DNA of 64,000 bases from an uncultured Draconibacterium sp. (lineage in GTDB: Bacteria > Bacteroidota > Bacteroidia > Bacteroidales > Prolixibacteraceae), in the NCBI RefSeq assembly GCF_963676735.1, contig NZ_OY781464.1, positions 1,645,001-1,709,000 of the forward strand, given 5' to 3'. The notes under the pieces are model-generated. The model worked only from the letters and a program-made list of their open reading frames with translations, was not told the origin of the DNA and searched no databases. Shown in pieces: positions 18,514 through 26,095 of this stretch. A program made the position numbers and the translations under genes. Each line of letters opens with the position of its first letter. Position 1 is the first letter of the stretch.

Positions 18514-18631
18514 TGGTTCTTACTAATTCAGGTTCGAGAAATGAAGAAAACCTGATTTTTTGGTTTACGAATTTAGAATTAGTTAATATTCGCTAATTTT
18601 AGTTGGTTTATACTTTGTGTTGAATGCAAAA

Positions 18632-18655
18632 AAAAGCAGACTGAAGTCTGCTTTT
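18632..18655 (-). terminator. Terminator of the CoA-transferase gene
   Basis: AAAAGCAGAC and GTCTGCTTTT form a 10-bp perfect stem with a TGAA loop, followed on the minus strand by a run of Ts. It lies 16 bp downstream of the CoA-transferase stop codon. Confidence 0.85.
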
Positions 18656-18671
18656 CTATATATTATTATTG

Positions 18672-19979
18672 TTATTCATCCCATACAAAATGAAAATGAG
18701 GACCAAAACGTTCAAAAGCGTTTTTATCCAATGCTTCCTGATGGTCAGGATGTGCAATCGAGATTAAAAGTTTTGCTCTGTCTTGCATGGTTCTTCCATA
18801 TAAATTAACTGCACCAAACTCTGTTACTACCCAATGGATATTGGCGCGTGTACTAACCACGCCGGCACCAAGCATTAAGGTAGGAGCAATTTTGCTAATT
18901 CCTTTGGCTGTAACAGAAGGCATGGCAATAATTGGTTTTCCGCCTTTACTAAGCGATGCGCCACGAAGGAAATCAATTTGGCCACCAACTCCGGAATAAT
19001 GCGTTGTACCAATAGAATCGGCACAAACCTGTCCGGTAATATCAATTTGTAGTGCCGAATTAATTGCTGTTACTTTTGGGTTTTTAGCGATAATACTTAC
19101 ACGGTTCGTATATTTTACGTCTTGCATTAAAACCCCCGGGTTATCATCAATAAAATCGTAAAGACCGGTTGACCCCATTAAGAATGTTGCAACCATTTTG
19201 CCTTTGTCAATTTTTTTATTTCTGCCGTTTACCACGCCTTTATCCACCAAAGGAAGAATTCCATCTGCAAACATTTCTGAGTGAACACCCAGGTCTTTGT
19301 GGTTTCCCAACATGCTTAAAACTGCATTCGGAATAGCACCAATACCCATTTGCAGCGTTGCACCATCTTCTACCAGTTCGGCAACGTAGCGGCCAATTTT
19401 ACGGTCAGTTTCATTAATTGCACCCGGTGCAGGCGCATATAACGGACTGTCGTCTTCTACAAATAAATCAATGTCGTTAATATGAATCATTGCATCTCCA
19501 AAAGCACGCGGTACGTTTGGATTCACGATAGCAATAACCGTATCCGAATTTTCAATTGCAGCTAAAGTAGCGTCAACAGATGTTCCTAATGAAACGTAGC
19601 CATGCTTGTCGGGAGGACAAACCTGAATCATTGTTACGTTTACTTTTAAATACCCTTCACGAATCAGTCGTTGTGTTTCTTGCAGAAAAACCGGAATATA
19701 GTCGGCATAACCGGCCTGGGTTTGTTTTCTAACATTACCACCTACAAAAAATGATTCTAACTGAAATATTCCTTCCATCTCAGGATCGGCATAAGGAGCC
19801 GGTCCTTCGGTGTGAATATGTTGAACCCGTACGTTACGAAATTCTTTGTTTTTTCCTCTTTCAACCATTGCATTAATAAGAGGATGTGGCGTAACAGCCA
19901 CACTGTGAAGGTGAACTCTGTCGTTCGATTTGATAACTTTTACTGCTTCCGCAGCTGAAATAAATTTTATATTCTTCAT
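18672..19979 (-). CDS. Acetyl-CoA hydrolase/transferase family CoA-transferase
   Basis: A 435-residue family I-type CoA-transferase. Visible features are NDRVHLHSVAVTPHPLINAM near the start, QMGIGAIPNAVLSML, the catalytic Glu region LGVHSEMFADGI, and GVGGQIDFLRGASLSKGGKPIIAMPS. The family includes 4-hydroxybutyrate CoA-transferase and succinyl-CoA:acetate or propionyl-CoA:succinate CoA-transferases. Immediately downstream on the same strand is the methylmalonyl-CoA decarboxylase operon, so exchange of CoA between propionyl-CoA and succinate or acetate would close a propionate pathway. That substrate choice is inferred from the neighbours. Confidence 0.85.
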   Translation of the reverse strand: MKNIKFISAAEAVKVIKSNDRVHLHSVAVTPHPLINAMVERGKNKEFRNVRVQHIHTEGPAPYADPEMEGIFQLESFFVGGNVRKQTQAGYADYIPVFLQETQRLIREGYLKVNVTMIQVCPPDKHGYVSLGTSVDATLAAIENSDTVIAIVNPNVPRAFGDAMIHINDIDLFVEDDSPLYAPAPGAINETDRKIGRYVAELVEDGATLQMGIGAIPNAVLSMLGNHKDLGVHSEMFADGILPLVDKGVVNGRNKKIDKGKMVATFLMGSTGLYDFIDDNPGVLMQDVKYTNRVSIIAKNPKVTAINSALQIDITGQVCADSIGTTHYSGVGGQIDFLRGASLSKGGKPIIAMPSVTAKGISKIAPTLMLGAGVVSTRANIHWVVTEFGAVNLYGRTMQDRAKLLISIAHPDHQEALDKNAFERFGPHFHFVWDE

Positions 19980-20018
19980 GCTTTTTCGGATTTAAAATCG
20001 GCTTATAATTTCAGGTGC

Positions 20019-20048
20019 GCAAAGATAAAAATTAAATATCCTTAGCAA
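20019..20048 (-). promoter_or_regulatory. Promoter of the CoA-transferase gene
   Basis: On the minus strand TTG (20048-20046), 18 nt, then TATCTTTGC (20027-20019) match the Bacteroidota -33/-7 pattern. The -7 lies 40 bp upstream of the start codon at 19979. Confidence 0.7.
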
Positions 20049-20051
20049 TAA

Positions 20052-20078
20052 TTCGAATATTATAATTCGAAGTTCGAA
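20052..20078. promoter_or_regulatory. Three TTCGAA palindromes, candidate operator
   Basis: TTCGAA occurs at 20052-20057, 20066-20071 and 20073-20078, directly upstream of the CoA-transferase -33 element. The clustered dyads look like a regulator-binding site. No regulator can be named. Confidence 0.4.
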
Positions 20079-20167
20079 TAGATTTGTAAAGTATTTGTTA
20101 ATTGGGAATTTTGAGAAAAAAATATTTGATTTGAAAAAATGGCCTTCGTTTTCCAGTCTTATTTACA

Positions 20168-20201
20168 CTAAAAATTGTTTAATATCATCAACAATTTTTA
20201 G
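20168..20201. repeat. 12-bp perfect inverted repeat upstream of the first curli regulator
   Basis: CTAAAAATTGTT and AACAATTTTTAG are separated by 10 nt. No T-run follows, so it is not an obvious terminator; an operator or RNA hairpin is possible. The rest of the 19980-20361 gap is AT-rich, with no other gene seen. Confidence 0.45.
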
Positions 20202-20361
20202 ATTAAGCACAACCCCAATAATGCGGCTCTGTTTAGCTAATAATGTATTAAGTCAACATAAGATTAATGCTTTAGTGTTGTAATAAAACTGAACAATAAT
20301 TATGATTTAAAAAAAAATACAATTAATTTAGCTAAACTACAAGACATAATATTTATGCAAT

Positions 20362-21357
20362 ATGAACCGCCAAAAGTTAATCCTGTTAAATATGCCAGAG
20401 GATGAAGATTTTAAAAAATTATACACCATTCTCAAAGCAAACAATTACCGTGTAGAACGAACAAATTCAGCGCAGTCGTTACTGCAAAAAATTTTGGAAC
20501 TAATACCTGATTTAATTATCTGTGCCAATTATACTAAGGAATTGGAAGGATTTCAAACGCTAAACTTATTAAAGAAAACAAGTTTGCAAAGTGTGGTTCC
20601 ATATATCATATTTCTTAAAGAACATGATTACGACAATTTGTTGCTTGGCATTGAATTAGGAGCTGATAGTTTTATTTTTTCTCCATTAAACGAAAAACGG
20701 ATATTACAACGAATAAAGACGCTATTCGAAAAAGTAGATAAGCAAAAGAATGCTGAAAAAAGACGATTCGAAAACTTATTTAATACTTCAATTACGCCAA
20801 TGCTGGTATGCGAATTTAATACGATAGTACGTATAAATCCTGCATTTAGCCACATGTCGGATTATTATAGTGGCGACAACTTGCCATCACTATTAGATAT
20901 TTTTGATTTTAAAGAATTGCCCAATAGCGAAAAAGTTACCCAAATGTATTTAAAAGGACTTTTGAACGATTATGTATTAAAAGACGTTAAGCTTCTGGGA
21001 AATAAAAATATCGTGGTAAATCTCCATTTAACAAAACTTGATAATATCGCACATAATCAAACGCTCATGCAGGTGGAAGTCATTAATAAACAGAAGAACG
21101 ATATCATGATTTCGTTTAATTCTGAAAATGATACGAAGAGTAATGGCAAAAACGAAAAAGCAATAGATTTAACTTCGAGAGAACACGACATTATAAAAAT
21201 GTCGGGACAAGGAATGCCTATTAAACTTATTGCTGCCGAACTGAATATTTCGCAAAGAACCGTTGAAAAACACCGTTCTAATATAATGCGTAAAACAAAT
21301 ACTTCTAACATTATCGAAGCTTTAACAAAAGTATATAGTAGAAGTAATCCATTATAA
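20362..21357 (+). CDS. LuxR-type regulator with pseudo-receiver domain (curli locus regulator 1)
   Basis: A 331-residue cytoplasmic DNA-binding protein. Residues 1-120 have a receiver (REC) fold, but the phosphoacceptor position after PDLIIC is Ala55, and the usual Lys near DSFIFSPL is absent. A middle PAS-like region (about 130-250) begins FENLFNTSITPMLVCEFN. The C-terminus is a LuxR/FixJ HTH (TSREHDIIKMSGQGMP...ISQRTVEKHRSNIMRKT). The whole architecture recurs in the protein at 28341-29339. It lies directly upstream of the curli operon, so it probably controls it in a CsgD-like role, but not by classical Asp phosphorylation. Confidence 0.8.
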   Translation: MNRQKLILLNMPEDEDFKKLYTILKANNYRVERTNSAQSLLQKILELIPDLIICANYTKELEGFQTLNLLKKTSLQSVVPYIIFLKEHDYDNLLLGIELGADSFIFSPLNEKRILQRIKTLFEKVDKQKNAEKRRFENLFNTSITPMLVCEFNTIVRINPAFSHMSDYYSGDNLPSLLDIFDFKELPNSEKVTQMYLKGLLNDYVLKDVKLLGNKNIVVNLHLTKLDNIAHNQTLMQVEVINKQKNDIMISFNSENDTKSNGKNEKAIDLTSREHDIIKMSGQGMPIKLIAAELNISQRTVEKHRSNIMRKTNTSNIIEALTKVYSRSNPL

Positions 21358-21968
21358 GTGTTATTCGTATTTTCTCGTACTTAAAAATAGGCATGGGGGG
21401 GGGAAATTACGTATTTTAAAAGAATAAAACTTCATCTATTTTTGAATTGGACATTTGAAACTGTCATTACCCCGACAGAAATACATAAAAAATCAAGAAG
21501 GTTTTAAGTAGATAGCCTCCATTAAATCAATACTTGGTAAAACGTTGCCAACAGTATAGATTTTATTTGTGGTTTAATAGCAAGGAAAAAAACCTGTAGT
21601 TGGATAAAAAATAAGGGTCATTTCAACGCTCAGGTATTAAGCAAATTTCAAAAACAGTTTTCCCAACAATTAAAGAAAAGGAGTATCCTTTGCTTAATAG
21701 GATTATAATGTCTGAATTTAGGAAATATCATAAGATATAATAAGTAAATATATGTAACTAACAAAGAACGCAAAATGAAGAATGAAAAAATCCCTGAAAA
21801 AATAAGCTGAGCCGTTTTCGCAGTAGCGACGTAGAATGCGGCACCTTCAGAACGTTTCGGTTAGGGCAAAACTACGTTTGTCCATCTTCCGGAAACTAAT
21901 CCAGTCCACGGATTATTTTAATTATTAAAATCTAAATTCTTAATTATTAATAACTTAAATTTTTAATC
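21358..21968 (+). other. Long leader/intergenic region before the curli operon
   Basis: These 611 bp hold no convincing gene. They contain a run of nine G (21395-21403) and a GC-richer block at 21807-21915 with several complementary segments: CTGA-GCCG with CGGC-TCAG, ACGTAG with CTACGT, and TAATCC with GGATTA. The end (from about 21944) carries the TTAATAACTTAAATTTTTAA leader shared with two other curlin genes. Confidence 0.5.
21807..21915 (+). ncRNA. Candidate structured 5' leader RNA of the curli operon
   Basis: Complementary segments are CTGAGCCG (21807-21814) with CGGC (21839-21842) and TCAG (21847-21850); CGC/GCG (21819-21828); ACGTAG (21829-21834) with CTACGT (21872-21877); and TAATCC (21897-21902) with GGATTA (21910-21915) followed by TTTTAATT. 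The first and third pairings cross, so they would be alternatives or a pseudoknot. It does not match the c-di-GMP-I consensus as I know it. This is a structural hypothesis only. Confidence 0.3.
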
Positions 21969-23120
21969 ATGAAAAAATTAGTATTCTTCTTAGCAATGGT
22001 TATTGCCTCTGGCTTTGCAATGGCCCAAAACAATACTTCATCTGCAGATGCCTCAGGTAATGATAACGAGATTGTGGTTGATCAAACCGGTATTGAAAAC
22101 ATCTCAGCAGTAACACAAAACGGAGATAAGAACGATGCATTGGTAAAGCAAGGTGACTTTGGTAGCGGCAACGTACAGTCGAATAAAGGTGTTGCTGCTA
22201 TCTCACAGATTGGTGATGAGAATTTTGCAGCAGTAAATCAACGAATGGGTTGGGCTGGAGATATGTCTGGAAATGACCATGCGATTTCACAAACAGGTAA
22301 TGGTAACTGGGGTAAATTGGTAACTTTTAATGGAAATAACACAGGTCTTATAACTCAGATAGGAGATGCAAACTGGGCGCAAGGTAAACAGTCGGCTTCT
22401 GGCAGCGAAATAGAAATTGCTCAAACCGGTAATACCAATTGGGCATATGCCGAACAACTTGGCAGTCCTAACTCATTGGCCGTAATTAGCCAGACCGGAA
22501 ATCAAAACTGGGCAAATGTTGACCAGGATGGCGATGGAAACAGCTCTTTGGTTGAGGTAGCTGGTGATGAAAACATTGTAGATGTTGACCAAGATGGCAA
22601 TGCAAATTCTGTAACAGTAAAACTTGGCGAATACGGTGGTGCTAATTATAACGAGGTATACTTCTCTCAAATCGGATCAGGTAATACGTTGCAAGCTATT
22701 GCTAATACTGCCGATAATAACGTTGTAAACGGTACTCAGATTGGAAATGACAACTTTTTTAGAGTGATGGGTATTAAAGGAGATGACAATACAGTTACTT
22801 TAAGCATGACAGGAGATAATAATAAAGGTAGCTGGGATGTGTCTGCAGCCTTTCCCGTATACTCCGATGCAAACACTATTGACATTACCGTGAGTGGAGA
22901 AAGCAATGAAACGACTGGTATTGTTTCCGGAGATTTAAATGATGTAGAGATTAACCAGGATGGTACAGGAAACATGGTTGGAACCGACTGGTATTTAGAA
23001 GATGGTGTAGTTATTACAGGAGATTTGAATACTGTTGGGATTTCTCAAACAGGAATGGGCAATATGAGTACCAATAGTATTGCCGGAAATGGCAACAGTA
23101 TTTCAGTTGTACAGAACTAA
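21969..23120 (+). CDS. Curlin-repeat amyloid subunit (CsgA-like), tandem copy 1
   Basis: A 383-residue secreted protein. The signal peptide is MKKLVFFLAMVIASGFAMAQ, and the mature part is built of curlin-type repeats with at least 13 QxGxxN cores (for example DQTGIEN, TQNGDKN, SQTGNQN, DQDGDGN). Low complexity rich in N, G, Q, S and T and alternating hydrophobic residues fit a beta-solenoid amyloid strand-loop unit. It is more than twice the length of E. coli CsgA. The last 90 residues resemble those of the next gene (NMVGTDWYLEDGVVITGDLN versus NKVGTGFWTADGIQVGGDLN). It is the first gene of the csg operon and likely the major fibre subunit. Confidence 0.88.
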   Translation: MKKLVFFLAMVIASGFAMAQNNTSSADASGNDNEIVVDQTGIENISAVTQNGDKNDALVKQGDFGSGNVQSNKGVAAISQIGDENFAAVNQRMGWAGDMSGNDHAISQTGNGNWGKLVTFNGNNTGLITQIGDANWAQGKQSASGSEIEIAQTGNTNWAYAEQLGSPNSLAVISQTGNQNWANVDQDGDGNSSLVEVAGDENIVDVDQDGNANSVTVKLGEYGGANYNEVYFSQIGSGNTLQAIANTADNNVVNGTQIGNDNFFRVMGIKGDDNTVTLSMTGDNNKGSWDVSAAFPVYSDANTIDITVSGESNETTGIVSGDLNDVEINQDGTGNMVGTDWYLEDGVVITGDLNTVGISQTGMGNMSTNSIAGNGNSISVVQN

Positions 23121-23132
23121 AAGAATCTTAAT

Positions 23133-24290
23133 ATGAAAAAGATAATTATAGGATTTGCCATATTATTCGCCTCATCGATAGTGATGGCACAAAATAATCA
23201 AAGTATAGTCAGCCAATCAGGTTTATCCAATAGTGCTGCAATTACCCAAAGTGGAGCCGAAAATGTAAGTAAATTACTACAAGAAGTGAAATCAAATAAT
23301 GCCACTGTTAATCAGGCAGGTGATGGCAATATTTTACAGAATTCTAAATTAGTTACAAATAATCCCGGATTTGCACATCAAAGAGCTACAAGTATTTTGG
23401 AAGTTGATCAAATTGGTGACGATAATTTGGTTGGCTCATTTCAAAATAATCAGAAAAACATTGCATCTGCTTTGCAAAACGGAGGTGATAATAAAGCTGA
23501 TATTTGGCAGCAAGCCTTTGGGGGCCCTGTTTCTGGAAATAGTGCAGATATAAATCAGGTTGGTTCCGAGAATACAGTAGACATATTTCAAAAAGGTGAT
23601 GAAAATGAAGCAATATCTTCGCAGCAAGGAGATAAAAATTCAGGAAGTATTTCTCAAGATGGCTATCATTTAATGCCTGGACTTGCAGGAGGTATTGATA
23701 ATTCAGCCAAAATAGAAGTGTATGGTGATGACAATACCACTCACATTCAGCAAGTTGGTGATGCTAACGAAGCATCGAACTGGATAAGTGGAGATGAAAA
23801 CATTACGTCACAACTTCAGGATGGATATGGTAACAGCCAACGTGTTGAAATTACAGGAGACCAAAACACTGTTGAGGTAACACAGTATTCAGATGATAAT
23901 AAGACTTATTTAAATCTGAGAGGAACTGGCCCGGGTGCAATTGCAAGTGGAGCTAGTAATAACAATGCGCTTACGGTTATGCAGGATGGTGAAGGGAACT
24001 TGGTTTCAGGCTCGGTTACAGGAGATGAAAACGCTGTAGATATTGCCCAAACAGGTGTTGGCAATAAGGTTGGAACTGGTTTTTGGACTGCAGATGGTAT
24101 TCAGGTTGGAGGCGATTTAAATGTAATTGACATTCTTCAGGAAGGAAATATGAACACTGCCGATGCGTATGTATTGGGTAATTCTAACACTATTGATGTT
24201 CAACAATACAACAATGGTAACTTTAGTACAAATAATGTTGTGGGAAGTGGTAATTCCATAACAGTTGTTCAGAGTTCCATGCTGCCTTAA
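23133..24290 (+). CDS. Curlin-repeat amyloid subunit (CsgA-like), tandem copy 2
   Basis: A 385-residue secreted curlin-repeat protein, 12 bp after the previous gene. The signal peptide is MKKIIIGFAILFASSIVMAQ. About 13 QxGxxN cores are visible (SQSGLSN, TQSGAEN, NQAGDGN, DQIGDDN, LQNGGDN, NQVGSEN and others). Its C-terminal third is clearly related to copy 1, while the N-terminal repeats have diverged, which is consistent with an old tandem duplication. It may be a second structural subunit or a nucleator. An unusually strong hairpin follows it before the next genes. Confidence 0.87.
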   Translation: MKKIIIGFAILFASSIVMAQNNQSIVSQSGLSNSAAITQSGAENVSKLLQEVKSNNATVNQAGDGNILQNSKLVTNNPGFAHQRATSILEVDQIGDDNLVGSFQNNQKNIASALQNGGDNKADIWQQAFGGPVSGNSADINQVGSENTVDIFQKGDENEAISSQQGDKNSGSISQDGYHLMPGLAGGIDNSAKIEVYGDDNTTHIQQVGDANEASNWISGDENITSQLQDGYGNSQRVEITGDQNTVEVTQYSDDNKTYLNLRGTGPGAIASGASNNNALTVMQDGEGNLVSGSVTGDENAVDIAQTGVGNKVGTGFWTADGIQVGGDLNVIDILQEGNMNTADAYVLGNSNTIDVQQYNNGNFSTNNVVGSGNSITVVQSSMLP

Positions 24291-24346
24291 GAAATAATTT
24301 GTTTATCCTACATCATAGGATAGTCAATTATAGTAATGTAATGGTT

Positions 24347-24369
24347 CCTCCCGGCAAATTGCCGGGAGG
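24347..24369 (+). promoter_or_regulatory. Strong intercistronic hairpin in the curli operon
   Basis: CCTCCCGGC, loop AAATT, then GCCGGGAGG form a 9-bp GC-rich stem in an AT-rich gap (24291-24490). No T-run follows, so it looks like an mRNA-stabilising or attenuating element separating subunit genes from accessory genes. Confidence 0.55.
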
Positions 24370-24490
24370 TTATCCATTTAATTATTGAGAATGCGGAAAA
24401 CACGTATAAATTAACTATTGATTGTTAATCAGGAATGTGGTAATTTCGATTCGACTGTTTTCGGTTTATACCCGCAAATAATTTACGAAT

Positions 24491-25141
24491 ATGCAAACAA
24501 AACTTATTCTATTTTTTTTGGTACTAATTTGCAGTTTCACATTGAATGCACAGGAGAACCTAGTGGAAAATTTACTCGAACTTATGCAGGTTGGAGTTAT
24601 TGACCAGGATGCAAGTTTATTAAATAGTAGTATGCTCGAACAGTATGGTAACCTTAATACAATTGAAGTAAATCAGGAGCAAAATGGTTTGCTGAATAAT
24701 AGTATTTACTCTATTCAACTTCAAACAGAAAATCAAGCTGGTATTTATCAGCAGGGATCAGGCCATGTCACTGTTTTAGTGCAGAATGGCAACCAAAATA
24801 CTGCAAATAGTTGGTCGGTAGGAGGTAAAACACTTACCGAAATATACCAACAGGGAAATGGAAATACGGTTAATTCTTATATCAACAATGAAGGAATACT
24901 GCCAAAGGCGAATGTATTAAAACAATTGGGAGATGATAATACCATGGAAATTGCATTATTGGGAAATGGTAGTCTTTGGTTTCAAAGCCTGCCCAAAGTG
25001 GTTGATGCAACCCAGATAGGGGCAAATAATAATCTGGAGCTGATTCTTGATCATGCGCTCATCCCTGGTATTAAAGTAACACAAAATGGGGGAATGAGTT
25101 TGGTTCTAAAACAAAGCGATTTTTATTTTCCTGAAAATTAG
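24491..25141 (+). CDS. CsgB-like minor curli subunit (SDFYFP type)
   Basis: A 216-residue secreted protein with signal peptide MQTKLILFFLVLICSFTLNAQ. It has fewer and looser curlin repeats (EQYGNLNTIEVNQ, YQQGSGHVTVLVQNGNQN, YQQGNGNTVNS, KQLGDDNTMEIALLGNGS, TQIGANNNLEL). It ends LKQSDFYFPEN, a tail shared with the protein at 33788-34510. It lies two bases upstream of csgE. Small size, divergent repeats and a conserved tail suggest a nucleator or minor subunit like CsgB. That role is inferred. Confidence 0.75.
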   Translation: MQTKLILFFLVLICSFTLNAQENLVENLLELMQVGVIDQDASLLNSSMLEQYGNLNTIEVNQEQNGLLNNSIYSIQLQTENQAGIYQQGSGHVTVLVQNGNQNTANSWSVGGKTLTEIYQQGNGNTVNSYINNEGILPKANVLKQLGDDNTMEIALLGNGSLWFQSLPKVVDATQIGANNNLELILDHALIPGIKVTQNGGMSLVLKQSDFYFPEN

Positions 25142-25143
25142 AA

Positions 25144-25644
25144 ATGAAGCTACTTGCATCCATACTAATGTTTTTTGTATGTGTTAGTTTCTGCACCGCT
25201 CAAACCGATACTACCGGAGCTGCCAAACAGATAAAAGAAGCTCCCGAAGATCTTAAAAAATTGATTGAGGAAATTACAGCAGAAAAAGCAAAAAAAGTTA
25301 GCCGCGATGCTGAAATTGAGATAGATGGCTTGTTGGTTGATGAAACCAAAACAAAAAGTGGACGCGATTTTTACGAATATTTTTACCAGGATTGGGAAGC
25401 GCCTAAGAATGCAAAAAATTATTCCATTTTTATTACAGAAAAGCCCTATCGATTAACCACAACTCAAATTGAAATTAAAATAAATGAAACCCTCGTTTTT
25501 CAATCCTTTTTACAGCCCAGAGGCGATATTATTGAAATGTTGGCCGATCAGGCTGTAGTACAAACAAAAATGTATTTACAAAATTATGAAGCAATTATAA
25601 AACAAATGGAAGGTACCGATCGCTCTGGTTCCGGTATTTTCTGA
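25144..25644 (+). CDS. csgE: Curli export specificity factor CsgE
   Basis: A 166-residue periplasmic protein with signal peptide MKLLASILMFFVCVSFCTAQ. The mature part shows the CsgE signature: a small acidic helix, then EIEIDGLLVDETKTKSGRDFYEYFYQDWEAP, and a final helix-rich part RGDIIEMLADQAVVQTKMYLQNYE. In the known system CsgE caps the CsgG pore from the periplasm and feeds it curlin subunits. The gene is 2 bp downstream of the csgB-like gene and 14 bp upstream of csgF, so it is part of the operon. It is longer than E. coli CsgE because of a charged N-terminal extension. Confidence 0.92.
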   Translation: MKLLASILMFFVCVSFCTAQTDTTGAAKQIKEAPEDLKKLIEEITAEKAKKVSRDAEIEIDGLLVDETKTKSGRDFYEYFYQDWEAPKNAKNYSIFITEKPYRLTTTQIEIKINETLVFQSFLQPRGDIIEMLADQAVVQTKMYLQNYEAIIKQMEGTDRSGSGIF

Positions 25645-25658
25645 AAAAACCATACATT

Positions 25659-26084
25659 ATGAGAAAAATATTTTTAATCCTTTTCGGGGTATTTCTCGTG
25701 GCACTTCATTTAAAGGCCCAGGATTTTGTTTACACCCCAAAAAATCCGGCATTTGGCGGTAGCCCTTACAATTATAGCTGGCTGCTAAGTTCTGCACAAG
25801 CGCAAGACACCTACGAAGCTCCCACTGATGAAGGTAACGCGTATAGCAGCTATTACAGCTCTGATCCTGTAGATAACTTTACTGAAAGCCTAAACCGACA
25901 GATACTAAGTCAGCTATCGCGACAAATAGTTAGCAAACAGTTTGGAGAAGATGCATTAGAGTCGGGAACCTATGTATTGGGCGATTACCAGATTGAGATC
26001 GGTGATGGTGGGGCTGGTTTAAATATATCAATTATCGATAATTCAACAGGTGCAACAACATCAGTTGAAGTTCCCTATTTTTAG
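25659..26084 (+). CDS. csgF: Curli assembly factor CsgF
   Basis: A 141-residue exported protein with signal peptide MRKIFLILFGVFLVALHLKAQ. The mature N-terminus is DFVYTPKNPAFGGSPYNYSWLLSSAQAQ, which is the CsgF region that inserts into the CsgG channel. The C-terminal part holds two beta-hairpins (GTYVLGDYQIEIGDGGAGLNISIIDNSTG). In the E. coli system CsgF links the pore to the nucleator at the cell surface. It lies between csgE and csgG, 11 bp before csgG. Confidence 0.93.
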   Translation: MRKIFLILFGVFLVALHLKAQDFVYTPKNPAFGGSPYNYSWLLSSAQAQDTYEAPTDEGNAYSSYYSSDPVDNFTESLNRQILSQLSRQIVSKQFGEDALESGTYVLGDYQIEIGDGGAGLNISIIDNSTGATTSVEVPYF

Positions 26085-26095
26085 AACCTGGATTC

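Noticed and set aside
20095..20283. 61-residue frame upstream of regulator 1
   Set aside because: AT-rich, spans an inverted repeat and has no recognisable start context or homology.
21807..21915. c-di-GMP-I (GEMM) riboswitch, suggested by the AGGGCAAA segment
   Set aside because: The remaining conserved parts (such as GACGCAAAGCC and the tetraloop-receptor arrangement) were not found.
21969..24290. Short tandem repeats reminiscent of a CRISPR array
   Set aside because: The repetition is at the protein level (curlin QxGxxN units) inside open frames; there are no identical direct repeats with spacers.
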